Shown here: positions 38,775-48,188 of the stretch, piece after piece | Layout of the letters: every line of letters starts with the position of its first letter | How positions within the stretch are numbered: position 1 is the first letter of the stretch | Source of the DNA: a virus | Reading direction: 5' to 3' (one strand) | Virus record (IMG/VR): IMGVR_UViG_3300047323_000682 | Location: 1-53,341 of that record | Length of the DNA stretch: 53,341 nucleotides | Notes under the pieces: generated by a model | Database searches by the model: none | What the model saw: only the letters and a program-made list of their open reading frames with translations | Told to the model about the DNA's origin: nothing | Program-made: the position numbers and the translations under genes

Positions 38775-39112
38775 TGGCCATCGAGAAATTCACCTGGCCA
38801 ACCGAGCGGGGAGAAACACCCGATATCACCTATCGGGTGCGGACCTCGAAGTTCGGCAATGGCTACTCGCAGAACGTTGGTGACGGCCCGAACAACAAAG
38901 AGGATTCCTACCCGATCACCTTCACCGGCCTGAAAGTAAAGGTGCTGGAGATCATGGATTTCTTCGATCGCCACAAGGGAGCCAAGGCGTTTCTCTGGAC
39001 AACCCCACTCGGCCAGCTCGGCCTTTTCACTTGCAAAAATCCCGCTCCCACACCGATGGGTGGCGGAGTTTTCAAACTCACGGCCACGTTCGAACGTGCA
39101 TTCCAACCATAA
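38774..39112 (+). CDS. Minor tail protein M
   Basis: 112 residues of the lambda gpM family: EKFTWPTERGETPDITYRVR, SKFGNGYSQNVGDGPNNKED, YPITFTGLKVKVLEIMDFFD, GAKAFLWTTP. It forms part of the distal tail initiator complex with L. Its ATG overlaps the tape measure stop (TGATG). Confidence 0.9.
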   Translation: MAIEKFTWPTERGETPDITYRVRTSKFGNGYSQNVGDGPNNKEDSYPITFTGLKVKVLEIMDFFDRHKGAKAFLWTTPLGQLGLFTCKNPAPTPMGGGVFKLTATFERAFQP

Positions 39113-39121
39113 GGGGCAACC

Positions 39122-39871
39122 ATGCCGCTGATCAGTGACATTCAGGTGCTTGAGCCTGGCAGCGAGGTGCTGCTCTTTGAGTTGGATGGCACGGATTATG
39201 GTGCGGACGTTTTGCGCTTCCATGGTCACGCGATCCCGCACACGCAGACAGAGCTGATCGCCGCCGGCGCCGATGCCGATCAACTGCCTGCGAAAGCGAT
39301 TTGGTGGCAGGGCGTGGAATACGGCGCCTGGCCGATGCAGATCGACGGCATCGAGGCAAATGGCGACGGCACAGCAGTGCGGCCGACGTTGTCCGTCGGC
39401 AACGTCAACGGGCGCATCACCGCGCTTTGCCTGGCGTTCCAAGACCTTGCGGATTTTAAGCTGACGATGCGCCACACGCTGGGCACGTATCTGGATGCGC
39501 AGAACTTCCCGGCCGGTAACCCGACAGCAGATCCAACTCAAGAGACGATCGAGGTCTGGTACATCGACCAGAAGACCAACGAGGACGGCGAGACAGTCAG
39601 TTGGGAGTTGGCCAGCCCGGGCGATGTCGGCGGCGAGTCGGTTGGCCGGCAGGCCACAACGTTGTGCCACTGGTGCCTCACTGGCGGCTACCGGGGACCG
39701 AACTGCGGTTATATCGGTGGCTACGTCACGAAGGATGGCGTGCCAACCGGCAACCCGGAGCTGGATGAGTGTGATGCAACCATCGGGAAGGGGTGCGAGC
39801 CACGCTTTGGAATAGGTAACCCGCTGCCGTTCGGTGGCTTCCCCGCCGTTTCCTTGATCGCTCGGAGCTGA
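39122..39871 (+). CDS. Minor tail protein L
   Basis: 249 residues of the lambda gpL family: PLISDIQVLEPGSEVLLFEL, AIWWQGVEYGAWPMQIDGIE, RQATTLCHWCLTGGYRGPNC, CDATIGKGC. The C-terminal cysteines (CHWC, NCGY, CDA, GKGC) correspond to the cluster that binds an iron-sulfur centre in lambda gpL. Tail tip assembly. Confidence 0.92.
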   Translation: MPLISDIQVLEPGSEVLLFELDGTDYGADVLRFHGHAIPHTQTELIAAGADADQLPAKAIWWQGVEYGAWPMQIDGIEANGDGTAVRPTLSVGNVNGRITALCLAFQDLADFKLTMRHTLGTYLDAQNFPAGNPTADPTQETIEVWYIDQKTNEDGETVSWELASPGDVGGESVGRQATTLCHWCLTGGYRGPNCGYIGGYVTKDGVPTGNPELDECDATIGKGCEPRFGIGNPLPFGGFPAVSLIARS

Positions 39872-39873
39872 CC

Positions 39874-40629
39874 ATGCGCAAGTACATTTTGAACGCGATC
39901 CAGGCTCACGCAGCTGCCGAGTACCCGAAAGAATGCTGCGGGCTGCTGCTGGCGATAGGACGCAAACAGCAGTACTACCCGTGCCGCAATGTCGCTTCCG
40001 AGCCGAATGAAGAATTTCGGATCGAACCGGAGGAATACGCCGCGGCTGAGGATATCGGCGAAGTGATCGGCGTAGTTCATTCACATCCAGACGCGACCAG
40101 TCGGCCGTCGCCGCGCGACCTGGCCATGTGCGAGGCGACGGCGTTGCCGTGGCACATCCTGAGCTGGCCCGAGGGCGACCTGCGTACAGTCATGCCGAGC
40201 GGCGATGTGCCGTTGCTGAAGCGTCCATTCGTGCACGGCGCCTGGGACTGCTGGCAGGTCTGTGCTGACTGGTATAGGCGCGAGTGGGGGCTTGAGTTCG
40301 AGGCCTTCAAGCGCGCGGATGGCTGGTGGGAGAGTACGGATAATGCCAGCCTGTACGAAGAGAATTACGCGGCTGCTGGCTTCTATCGGGTCGACCAACC
40401 CCAGCGCGGCGATATGATCGTCATGGAGGTGGGGCGGACGGTTCACCCGAACCATGCCGGGATTTTCCTCGGCAGCGATCCGGCACTGTCCGGCGAGGAC
40501 GCGGCGACCTTCGGCCCTGGTCCTTTCCTGTTGCACCACCTGTACGGCAGGCCATCGGAGGTCATTGTATTCGGCGGGCCCTGGCTCGACCGGACACGCC
40601 TTGTGCTGCGTCACCGTGATGCTCAGTGA
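39874..40629 (+). CDS. Tail tip peptidase/hydrolase K (JAMM + NlpC/P60)
   Basis: 251 residues, two enzymes in one. N-terminal JAMM/MPN metalloprotease with YPKECCGLLLA (Glu) and VVHSHPDATSRPSPRD (HxHP...SxxD). C-terminal NlpC/P60 peptidoglycan hydrolase with Cys in HGAWDCWQVCADWY and His in HPNHAGIFLG. In lambda gpK it is needed for tail tip assembly and probably local cell-wall opening. Two bases after L. Confidence 0.92.
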   Translation: MRKYILNAIQAHAAAEYPKECCGLLLAIGRKQQYYPCRNVASEPNEEFRIEPEEYAAAEDIGEVIGVVHSHPDATSRPSPRDLAMCEATALPWHILSWPEGDLRTVMPSGDVPLLKRPFVHGAWDCWQVCADWYRREWGLEFEAFKRADGWWESTDNASLYEENYAAAGFYRVDQPQRGDMIVMEVGRTVHPNHAGIFLGSDPALSGEDAATFGPGPFLLHHLYGRPSEVIVFGGPWLDRTRLVLRHRDAQ

Positions 40630-40662
40630 TATCGTGCAGCATTTCCCACAGGAGTGACCTGC

Positions 40663-41007
40663 ATGAAATTGATCGTAGGAACGTTGGCTGTTGCGTTGCT
40701 GGCGGGGTGTGTGTCGCCAAGTGATTTAAGAGGAAATACCCCGACAGTGAGTGCTGTCACGAAGAAAACGCCGAAGCAGTATGCGCTGTGTGTATTTCCT
40801 CGCTGGCAGGACGCCAGATCCGATTCGGTGATGTCAGAAACGGAAGACGGTTACCGCCTGGTCGTTGGTTCTATACAGCTCACAGATGAACTACTGGAAA
40901 TCAAGAACACTCCCACAGGGAGCTCGATCTCTTTCTACCAGCGCGTTGCATGGATGCCAGGTGTTGGCCGTACCGAGATTGAGTCTGCTGTTAAAAATTG
41001 CCTCTGA
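40663..41007 (+). CDS. Lipoprotein moron between K and I
   Basis: 114 residues: signal peptide MKLIVGTLAVALLAGC with lipobox LAGC, mature part TKKTPKQYALCVFPRWQDAR and YRLVVGSIQLTDELLEIKNT. The lambda tail order K-I is interrupted here. The gene has its own AGGAG site and a strong terminator directly after. Outer-membrane conversion or superinfection-exclusion role plausible; family not recognised. Confidence 0.7.
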   Translation: MKLIVGTLAVALLAGCVSPSDLRGNTPTVSAVTKKTPKQYALCVFPRWQDARSDSVMSETEDGYRLVVGSIQLTDELLEIKNTPTGSSISFYQRVAWMPGVGRTEIESAVKNCL

Positions 41008-41022
41008 CAGAGGTGCAAAAGC

Positions 41023-41044
41023 AACCGCCTTCGGGCGGTTTTTT
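41023..41044 (+). terminator. Terminator after K-I lipoprotein
   Basis: AACCGCC (41023-41029), TTCG tetraloop, GGCGGTT (41034-41040), T-run. Sixteen bases upstream of the next start. Confidence 0.9.
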
Positions 41045-41060
41045 ATTGCCTGGAGGAAGT

Positions 41061-41651
41061 GTGACGAGAATCGCAAATACCAATCAATCGATGACAACCA
41101 TTTTGCTGTCCGGTCCGCTGATCAAGCTTTTCGGTCGAGAGCACTACCGTGAACTTGGAAGTAAATCTGTCGGAGAGGCGTTTAAGGCGCTGAAGTGCAC
41201 GCTGGATGGGTTTGAGGAGGCTATAAAAAACCTTGAGCGCCTCGGTATGCGTTTTGCCATTTTCCGCAACCGGAAAAACGTGCCAGAGAAAGACTTCTCG
41301 CTCGGCGGCGCACAAGAAATTCGCATAGTTCCGGTGATCTCTGGCAGCAAGCGCGACGGACTGCTTCAGACCATCATGGGCGCCGCTTTAATCGCGGCCT
41401 CGTTCATCCCAGGCTTCCAGGCATTGGCTCCCGCTGGTGTCGCCATGGTTGCAGGCGGAGTCATTCAGATGCTCAGCCCACAGCAGGGCGGCCTGAAGCA
41501 AAGTTCATCCCCAGAAAATGCCCCGTCCTATGCCTTTGGTAGCGCCAAGAACACCACCGCCAGCGGCAACCCCGTGCCGATCTGCATCGGCGAGCGCCGG
41601 TGGGGCGGCATGATCATTTCCGCCTCGATCCTGGCCGAAGACAAAACGTAA
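41061..41651 (+). CDS. Tail assembly protein I
   Basis: 196 residues of the lambda gpI family: LSGPLIKLFGREHYRELGSK, LKCTLDGFEEAIKNLERLGM, then the hydrophobic middle (MGAALIAASFIPGFQALAPA) and a C-terminal VPICIGERRWGGMIISASIL. It acts in tail tip assembly with J. I take the GTG at 41061 because GGAGGAAGT lies right before it; an ATG at 41091 is possible. Confidence 0.88.
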   Translation: MTRIANTNQSMTTILLSGPLIKLFGREHYRELGSKSVGEAFKALKCTLDGFEEAIKNLERLGMRFAIFRNRKNVPEKDFSLGGAQEIRIVPVISGSKRDGLLQTIMGAALIAASFIPGFQALAPAGVAMVAGGVIQMLSPQQGGLKQSSSPENAPSYAFGSAKNTTASGNPVPICIGERRWGGMIISASILAEDKT

Positions 41652-41670
41652 TCAACACACAGTCAGCAGG

Positions 41671-41692
41671 CCGCCCGAGAGGCGGTTTTTTT
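41671..41692 (+). terminator. Terminator between I and J
   Basis: CCGCC (41671-41675), loop CGAGA, GGCGG (41681-41685), seven T. The T-run merges into ATGCCTGGAGGAAAG, the ribosome site of gene J. Confidence 0.85.
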
Positions 41693-41708
41693 ATGCCTGG
41701 AGGAAAGC

Positions 41709-44700
41709 ATGGGCGCAGTACAACAGATCGATATCCACGGCGAGAAGGGCGGCAGCAGCAAGCCAAAGTCGCCGATCGAAGCCAGCGACAGCCTGCGCTC
41801 CACCAACCTGGCCAAACTGTTAATCGCTGTGGGCGAGGGCGAGTTCGACGGTACTCCGACCGATTACGACATCTACCTGGACAACACGCCGATCCGCGAT
41901 GCCAGCGGCAACTACAACTTCCCCAACGTGAAGTGGGACTGGCGACCGGGCTCGGTGGATCAGACCTACATCCCGGGCATTCCGTCCGTGGAGAACGAAA
42001 CCTCGCTGAACGTTGAGCTGCGCAGCGGCACCCCATGGGTGCGCTCGATCACCAACACCCAGCTGTCGGCTGTGCGCGTGCGTTTCGCCTGGCCCGCCCT
42101 GCAGCGTCAGGATGATCAAGGCAACGTGGGCGGTTATCGCATCGAGTACGCCATCGATGTGGCCACCGACGGCGGTGCCTATCAGCAGGTCTACCCTGAT
42201 GCCGTAGACGGCAAAACCACCACGCGTTACGAGCGCTCGCGCCGGATCGATCTGCCGCACGCCACCACCGGCTGGCAGCTCCGCGTGCGCCGCCTGACCG
42301 CGAACCAGAACAGCAACAAAATCGCCGATACCATGCTGATCGCCGGAATCACTGAAGTGATCGACGCCAAGCTGCGCTACCCGAACACCGCGCTGCTCTA
42401 CATCGAGTTCGACGCCGAGCAGTTCACCAACATCCCGGCCGTGACCGTGAAGTGCAAGGCGCGGCGTTGGATGGTGCCGAGCAACTACGACCCGGTCGCC
42501 CGCACGTACGCCGGCACTTGGGACGGCAGCATGAAGTCGGCCTGGACCAATAACCCGGCGTGGATCACTTACGGCGTGTGCACTGAAGACCGCTTCGGCC
42601 TGGGCAAGCGCATCAAGTCGTTCATGGTCGACAAGTGGGAGCTGTACCGGATCGCCCAGTACTGCGACCAACTAGTGCCGAACGGCTTGGGCGGTACCGA
42701 ACCGCGCTTTCTGTGCGACATGAATTTGCAGGGCAAGGCCGATGCCTGGTCATTGCTGCGCGATATCGCCGGCATCTACCGGGGCATGACCTACTGGGCT
42801 CAGGGCCAGCTGGTGATGCAGGCAGATATGCCGCGCGCGCAGGACTTCGACTACGTCTTCACCCGGGCCAACATCATTGACGGCAAGTTTTCCTATGGCA
42901 GCGCGTCGGCGAAGACCCGCTACACCCGAGCGCTGGTCAGCTACGACAACCCGGCGAACAACTACGATACCGACGTCATTCCGTTCGCTGACCTGGATTT
43001 GCAGCGTCGTTATGGCGACCGGCCAACCGAGCTGAGCGCCATTGGTTGCACCCGAGCCTCCGAGGCCCAGCGCCGCGGCAAGTGGGCCATTCTGAGCAAC
43101 AACCAGGACCGCACCGTGTCGTTCAAGACCGGCATGGAAGGTGTGATCCCATTGCCTGGCCACATCATCCCGGTGGCTGACTCGCTGCTGGCGGGGCGTG
43201 AGGTGGGCGGGCGCATCTCGGCAGTGACCGGCCGCGTAGTGACGCTCGACCGCGACACCCAAGCCAAAGCCGGTGACAGACTGATCATCAACCTGCCCGG
43301 TGGCCGTGCCGAAGGCCGTACCGTGCAGAGCGTTGCCGGCCGCGCGGTGACCGTGACCACCAGCTACAGCGAGCCGCCGTTGCCGCAACTGCAATGGGCA
43401 CTGGACGCCGATGACCTGGCGATCCCGCTGTATCGCGTGCTGCGGACCAGGCGCACGGCCGAGGGCGACTTCGAAATCAGCGCGCTGCAGTACGAGCCGA
43501 GCAAGTTCGCCTTCATCGACACCGGTGCCCGTCTCGAAGAACGGCCGATCAGCGTGATTCCGATCACGGTGGTACCGGCGCCGGCGAGCGTCACCCTGAC
43601 TGCAAGTTCAGTAATCTCCCAAGGCATTGCCGTCGCCACCATGACGATCACCTGGCCGGCGGTGCCCGGCGCGGTCGGCTATGACGTGGAGTGGCGCAAG
43701 GACAGCGGCAACTGGATCAAAGTGCAACGCACCGGGCTGACCAGCGTCGACACTACCGGTATCTATGCTGGCGCCTATGTGGCCCGCGTCCGCGCGGTGA
43801 GCGCTTTCGACATCTCGTCGATCTGGCGCAACTCGATCCTGACCAACCTCAAGGGCAAAGCAGGTTTGCCACCGGCGGTGTCATCCCTGACCGCGACAGC
43901 GCTGCTCTTTGGCATTCGCCTGAAGTGGGGCTTCCCGGCTGGCGCCGAAGACACGCAGCGCACGGAGCTCTGGTATGGCCCGGCCAACAACCTTGGCGCT
44001 GCAACGAAGCTGGCAGACCTTGCCTACCCGCAAAGCGATTACTCGATGCAGAGCCTGCTGGCGGGCACCACATTCTTCTTCTGGGCGCGCCTGGTCGACC
44101 GGATCGGCAACATCGGCCCGTTCTATCCGGTGGTAGCCGGCGTGATGGGGCAGGCCAGCTCTGAAGCCGGCCCGATCCTGGACATGATTTCCGGCCAGAT
44201 TACCGAGTCCGAACTTGGCGAGCATCTGCTGGGTGAAATCGACAAGATCTCCGGCGACGGTCCTGAGTCGGTAAATGGCCGAATTGAAGCGGCCAAGTAT
44301 GAACTTGACGGCCGAATCGACCAAATCACAGACGCACTGGAATACGTGCCGACGAAAAGCTATCTGAAAGACGACAACGTGCGCAAAGGGCAGCGCCTGT
44401 ACATCGCCATTCAGGCCGTGCCCGCTAACGCTGGCGGGGCCAATGCGCCGCCTAATCCGACTTACTGGCTCGACATCGGCGGCATCGTGTCGACGGTCAA
44501 CGCCCAGGCGGTGCAGATCGACCAAAACAAAACCGACATCACCACGGTAGACGGCAAGGTCACGGCTACGTCGACTTCCCTGCAATCACTGCAGGCGTCG
44601 TACCGCGCTGATGATGGGGAAGGGGACTTGGCCGGGGCCCTGAATGTGTGGGACAGCGCCGCGAAATTTGCGGAGGAAGTGCGAACCCGCGCTACGGAAA

Positions 44701-45662
44701 GCGAGGCAACAACCATCCACCTGACCACGCTCGATGCGCAGGTCGCAGGTAACCAAGCCGGAATCCGTACTCTGGAGACGGTGCTGGCCACCGACCGCAC
44801 TGCATCAGCGAGCCGCCTGGAGTTGTTGAGTGCAAAGGTTGGCAGCAATACCGCAGACATTGGCTTTGAGTCCGAGGCCCGCGTTGGGGGTGATGACGCG
44901 TTGGGGAGAAGGGTCGATACGATTGACTTGGTGATTGACGACCACAAGGCAAAGATCAAAGCAGTACAAGACGCTCAGGTTGATGCCGACGCGGCGGTGG
45001 CTTCGATGCGGACAACCGTCGAGGCTGTTTACACGGTAGGTCGGGATGATAATGCTGAGGGCGCTTTGGCTGGCGCCTTGGAGGCGTGGGGATCTACGGC
45101 GAAGTTTGCCGAGGAAACCCGCGTCAGGGCTGACGGTGATACAGCTCAGGCGCGGCGCTCGGAACAGCTGGAAGTGTCTATCGGCAGCACGAACGCAGCC
45201 GTGCAGACAGTCAGTGAGGCGGTGGTATCGCTTGACGGCAAGGCCCGCACGATGTGGTCGGTAAAAATGCAGCTGAACAGCCAAGGTCAGTATGTGGCGG
45301 CGGGCATCGGCCTGGGCATTGAGAACGGCCCAGCTGGATTGCAAAGCAAGTTCCTGGTGAGCGTGGATCTGTTTGCCGTGGTTAACGGCATCAATGGCAC
45401 GTTGTCCTCCCCGTTTGCAATCACTGGTGGTCAGGTGTTCATGAACTCGGCCTTCATTCAGGACGCCAGCATTACCAACGCCAAGATTGGTAACTACATT
45501 CAGTCCAACAACTATGTGTTCAACACAAGTGGTTGGATCATCAACAAGGATGGTGGTTTTGAAATGAACGGAACCTATGGCGGGGGGAGGATGCAGCTCA
45601 CAAGTAACGCCTTGAAGTTTTACCATCCTAATGGGGTACTTGGTATTGACTTGAGCCTATAG
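41709..45662 (+). CDS. Tail tip host-specificity protein J
   Basis: 1317 residues, lambda gpJ family. The N-terminus (SLRSTNLAKLLIAVGEGEFD, NETSLNVELRSGTPWVRSIT) forms the tail hub; fibronectin-like modules lie around residues 640-830 (PASVTLTASSVISQGIAVAT, GAVGYDVEWRKDSGNWIKV). From about 955 a helical spacer contains a duplicated unit (AGALNVWDSAAKFAEE and AGALEAWGSTAKFAEE), then a DUF1983-like C-terminus (NAKIGNYIQSNNYVFNTSGW). The C-terminus contacts the receptor and is the most exchangeable part; the final 150 bases are more AT-rich. ATG at 41709 follows GGAGGAAAG. Confidence 0.93.
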   Translation: MGAVQQIDIHGEKGGSSKPKSPIEASDSLRSTNLAKLLIAVGEGEFDGTPTDYDIYLDNTPIRDASGNYNFPNVKWDWRPGSVDQTYIPGIPSVENETSLNVELRSGTPWVRSITNTQLSAVRVRFAWPALQRQDDQGNVGGYRIEYAIDVATDGGAYQQVYPDAVDGKTTTRYERSRRIDLPHATTGWQLRVRRLTANQNSNKIADTMLIAGITEVIDAKLRYPNTALLYIEFDAEQFTNIPAVTVKCKARRWMVPSNYDPVARTYAGTWDGSMKSAWTNNPAWITYGVCTEDRFGLGKRIKSFMVDKWELYRIAQYCDQLVPNGLGGTEPRFLCDMNLQGKADAWSLLRDIAGIYRGMTYWAQGQLVMQADMPRAQDFDYVFTRANIIDGKFSYGSASAKTRYTRALVSYDNPANNYDTDVIPFADLDLQRRYGDRPTELSAIGCTRASEAQRRGKWAILSNNQDRTVSFKTGMEGVIPLPGHIIPVADSLLAGREVGGRISAVTGRVVTLDRDTQAKAGDRLIINLPGGRAEGRTVQSVAGRAVTVTTSYSEPPLPQLQWALDADDLAIPLYRVLRTRRTAEGDFEISALQYEPSKFAFIDTGARLEERPISVIPITVVPAPASVTLTASSVISQGIAVATMTITWPAVPGAVGYDVEWRKDSGNWIKVQRTGLTSVDTTGIYAGAYVARVRAVSAFDISSIWRNSILTNLKGKAGLPPAVSSLTATALLFGIRLKWGFPAGAEDTQRTELWYGPANNLGAATKLADLAYPQSDYSMQSLLAGTTFFFWARLVDRIGNIGPFYPVVAGVMGQASSEAGPILDMISGQITESELGEHLLGEIDKISGDGPESVNGRIEAAKYELDGRIDQITDALEYVPTKSYLKDDNVRKGQRLYIAIQAVPANAGGANAPPNPTYWLDIGGIVSTVNAQAVQIDQNKTDITTVDGKVTATSTSLQSLQASYRADDGEGDLAGALNVWDSAAKFAEEVRTRATESEATTIHLTTLDAQVAGNQAGIRTLETVLATDRTASASRLELLSAKVGSNTADIGFESEARVGGDDALGRRVDTIDLVIDDHKAKIKAVQDAQVDADAAVASMRTTVEAVYTVGRDDNAEGALAGALEAWGSTAKFAEETRVRADGDTAQARRSEQLEVSIGSTNAAVQTVSEAVVSLDGKARTMWSVKMQLNSQGQYVAAGIGLGIENGPAGLQSKFLVSVDLFAVVNGINGTLSSPFAITGGQVFMNSAFIQDASITNAKIGNYIQSNNYVFNTSGWIINKDGGFEMNGTYGGGRMQLTSNALKFYHPNGVLGIDLSL

Positions 45663-45664
45663 CA

Positions 45665-45964
45665 ATGACGGGAATTACAATCAAAAACGCGGCTGATCAA
45701 GTAATGGTCGATATGACCATGAACATCAGCCAGACAATGGGGTCGGTTACAACGGGCGCTATAAATGGTGGGACAACCATACCGGCGCCCCCCGCTGGAA
45801 AGACCGCATACTTCATCGTCGTGCCCATCGTGAGCGTAGGCCTCTACGGGAAGATACCCGGCGTGACTCTATCGGGCACGTCGTTGACCTGGGTCTACTC
45901 CTTTCCCACAAACGGTTGGGGCTTCTTCGCAGCCAACGCTAGAATCTACTACGGGTACTACTGA
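45665..45964 (+). CDS. Small tail-tip-associated ORFan
   Basis: 99 residues: MTGITIKNAADQVMVDMTMN, GKTAYFIVVPIVSVGLYGKI, TWVYSFPTNGWGFFAANARI. Beta-rich, aromatic C-terminus. It starts two bases after J and overlaps the next gene by one base, so it is co-translated with the tip; it is probably a tip or fibre accessory. Codon use differs from the core. Confidence 0.65.
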   Translation: MTGITIKNAADQVMVDMTMNISQTMGSVTTGAINGGTTIPAPPAGKTAYFIVVPIVSVGLYGKIPGVTLSGTSLTWVYSFPTNGWGFFAANARIYYGYY

Positions 45965-46833
45965 TGACTGGCCTGATCGTTAAGAAGCTGGACGGTAGCC
46001 TGCTCTTCGATACCAGCAAGATCACATATGGGTTGGTGAAGAGCGGGAACCTTGCCTACATCAGCAATTGGGGACGGAGGGGGCTCAAGTCGCCTGGGCT
46101 AGATAAGAACGATGGTGCAAGTTGGACGGCACCTACCGAGATTGTTGCAAACGACAACTCACTCGATATCATGCACGGGTTCACGCTGGCCAACTTCAAG
46201 TCACCCATCGTGTTCCTGGTCGGGCCTGGCTGCTTGAATGGGTCCACGCAGTCGGGGACAAGTATTACATTCTACTATGTCAATGCGAGCCCCTCGACTA
46301 AGTACTACTGCTTTGACCTGATGGCGGATAACATCGCCGGGTCTCCGTACCTGAAGACGTTTGATACCTCGGGTAACTGCACGTTCAACTCACTCCAGCC
46401 CGCCTTGAACATCATTGGGACACAGCCTCCCCCCGCGCCATCCAGCCTCCCCTACACTGGTGGTACTAACCAGATGCTGCAGACTGTGGGGACTAGTGCA
46501 TCTGGTAGGATCATTTATCCCCGTGCGCAATGCACTTTCACCTACAACTTAACTGCTGGCGTCGAGTACGCGGCCCACCTGCCATGGTCTCGTGGGTGTG
46601 GTCTTACAATCGGCACTGACCTGAGTCCTATTGCCCAGGCATCAAACTCGGGGTGTGTTGAGGGCGTATATGGGGGAACGGGCTTTATAACCTTCATGAT
46701 GGCGAATTCTGCCGCGTCAACCTACGACACCCAGATCCTAGCCGTGAACGGTTATCAGTGGCAGAACATTCCAACCCTGCTCCCAACGGCACTGATCATC
46801 AGAACTGCAAACCTCCCATTTCCCTTCGGATAA
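45964..46833 (+). CDS. Putative receptor-binding/tail accessory ORFan
   Basis: 289 residues starting MTGLIVKKLDGSLLFDTSKI, resembling the start of the preceding small protein (MTGITIKNAADQVMVDM). Ser/Thr/Gly/Tyr-rich and beta in pattern, with six or seven Cys. The paralogous N-termini suggest a shared attachment module to the tip and a variable distal part. No family recognised. Confidence 0.65.
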   Translation: MTGLIVKKLDGSLLFDTSKITYGLVKSGNLAYISNWGRRGLKSPGLDKNDGASWTAPTEIVANDNSLDIMHGFTLANFKSPIVFLVGPGCLNGSTQSGTSITFYYVNASPSTKYYCFDLMADNIAGSPYLKTFDTSGNCTFNSLQPALNIIGTQPPPAPSSLPYTGGTNQMLQTVGTSASGRIIYPRAQCTFTYNLTAGVEYAAHLPWSRGCGLTIGTDLSPIAQASNSGCVEGVYGGTGFITFMMANSAASTYDTQILAVNGYQWQNIPTLLPTALIIRTANLPFPFG

Positions 46834-46842
46834 GGAACAACC

Positions 46843-47622
46843 ATGCCCTGGTACAGATCAGGAACAGTCGCCGTCACCAGCGGCAGCACCACCGTGACCG
46901 GCACCGGTACGGCCTTTGCCGCCAACGCGCGCGTAGGTGACGCATTTCAAGGCCCGGATGGGCGCTGGTACGAAGTCTCGAACATTGCCAGCACTACGGT
47001 GCTTTCGATTCTCCCCGCCTATCAAGGTGCTACCGCTCCTGCCGGGGCGTATTCATTGGTGCCGGTACAGGGTTACGTGAAAGAGTCCGCCGACCGCCTA
47101 CGGCAATTGGTCGATCAATGGGGCGCGACGTTGGCCGGGCTCGGCGCGGTCTCTGTCGAAAACGTGGTACCCGTTGCCAAAGGCGGGACCGGTGGCAATA
47201 CCCCGGCTTTGGCCCGTGCCGGCTTGGGCTTGGGCGCCGCTGCTGTCGCGGCCATTCTCGGAACCGTCTCGCAAGGCGGCGGCGTACCTTCCGGCGCTAT
47301 TTTTGAAAAGGTGGTGAACGCGAATGGTGAGGCCACGAAATTTGCAGACGGCCGGCTGATTTGTACGGGGCCGATTGCGGACTTCACCGTTGCCGCCGGT
47401 GCCATCGCGACGGTGTCGCCGCTGGGCGTGTTCCCGGTGTTGTTTGCCGACACCACCTACACCTATCAGGCCTTTGGCACACCTCAATCAAGTCTTGATG
47501 TGTATGGCTACACCACAGATAACTCAAGGGCCAACTGGTCTGCCAAGGCGGTTTACCGCAATGGTCCGACCGCTCAAACAATCTCCGGTGGCCGGTATTT
47601 AGCAATAGGAAGGTGGTTCTGA
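46843..47622 (+). CDS. Tail fibre protein
   Basis: 259 residues. The N-terminal part (MPWYRSGTVAVTSGSTTVTG, GDAFQGPDGRWYEVSNI) is the common phage fibre-attachment domain, followed by VVPVAKGGTGG, a short triple-helix/beta-prism type motif, and a C-terminal Tyr-rich receptor-facing domain. ATG at 46843 follows AAGGAACAACC. Shorter than many fibres. Confidence 0.85.
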   Translation: MPWYRSGTVAVTSGSTTVTGTGTAFAANARVGDAFQGPDGRWYEVSNIASTTVLSILPAYQGATAPAGAYSLVPVQGYVKESADRLRQLVDQWGATLAGLGAVSVENVVPVAKGGTGGNTPALARAGLGLGAAAVAAILGTVSQGGGVPSGAIFEKVVNANGEATKFADGRLICTGPIADFTVAAGAIATVSPLGVFPVLFADTTYTYQAFGTPQSSLDVYGYTTDNSRANWSAKAVYRNGPTAQTISGGRYLAIGRWF

Positions 47623-47912
47623 TGATCATCAAGCTTTCACCGCAGGGCGGCCGTGCGCCGCTTTCAGTTCAAAAAACCGGCGATGTGCTGATCATCAACG
47701 GCGAGTCGTTCGACTTTCGGCAGCTGCCGGAGGGGGCGGTGCTGCCCTGGTCGGCGGTTCACTGTCAGCATGTGGTGGGTGATGTGACCCGTCGCAATGG
47801 TGACCTCATTATCGCCCTGGGAATTCCCTGCGACGCGGATTCCAGTATCGCGGTTCGCTTCCCCAGCGACATTGTTAACCCGCCAGATGGTGATGTGAGG
47901 CTTCCAGAATGA
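47622..47912 (+). CDS. Small protein downstream of tail fibre
   Basis: 96 residues: MIIKLSPQGGRAPLSVQKTG, DVLIINGESFDFRQLPEGAV, NGDLIIALGIPCDADSSIAV. A beta-rich domain regularly found after fibre genes in Pseudomonas phages; probably fibre assembly or attachment. ATG shares a base with the fibre stop (TGATG). Confidence 0.7.
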   Translation: MIIKLSPQGGRAPLSVQKTGDVLIINGESFDFRQLPEGAVLPWSAVHCQHVVGDVTRRNGDLIIALGIPCDADSSIAVRFPSDIVNPPDGDVRLPE

Positions 47913-48169
47913 ACATCGACTTTAGCCAAATGATCACCGCCGAGCAGCAGCTGGAAGAACGCAAGAATGGCGAGCTTGAAGCTGTGCTCAATGCGCGCCG
48001 GGCCGCCTACCTTGCCGAGTCAGATCCGCTGCGCTTGGAGGCTGACTACGATGCTCTGTCGCAAGGTCTGGAGCCTGACTACACCGAGTGGCTTGCCTCG
48101 GTGGCCGCAATCAAAGCCCGGTACCCGTTGCCGGTGAGTGCCGAAGCGTCCGAGATCAACGAAGCCTAA
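47909..48169 (+). CDS. Fibre-associated/chaperone-like small protein
   Basis: 86 residues, helical: MNIDFSQMITAEQQLEERKN, GELEAVLNARRAAYLAESDP, RLEADYDALSQGLEPDYTEW. The pattern recalls small tail-fibre assembly proteins (an ITAEQ start and WLA..AAIKARYP end). ATGA overlap with the previous gene. Confidence 0.7.
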   Translation: MNIDFSQMITAEQQLEERKNGELEAVLNARRAAYLAESDPLRLEADYDALSQGLEPDYTEWLASVAAIKARYPLPVSAEASEINEA

Positions 48170-48188
48170 GCGCTTAGCGCAATACAGG

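Noticed and set aside
38729-40084. 451-codon open frame antisense to tail genes M, L and K
   Set aside because: Covers three well-supported tail genes; composition typical of antisense reading and no start signal.
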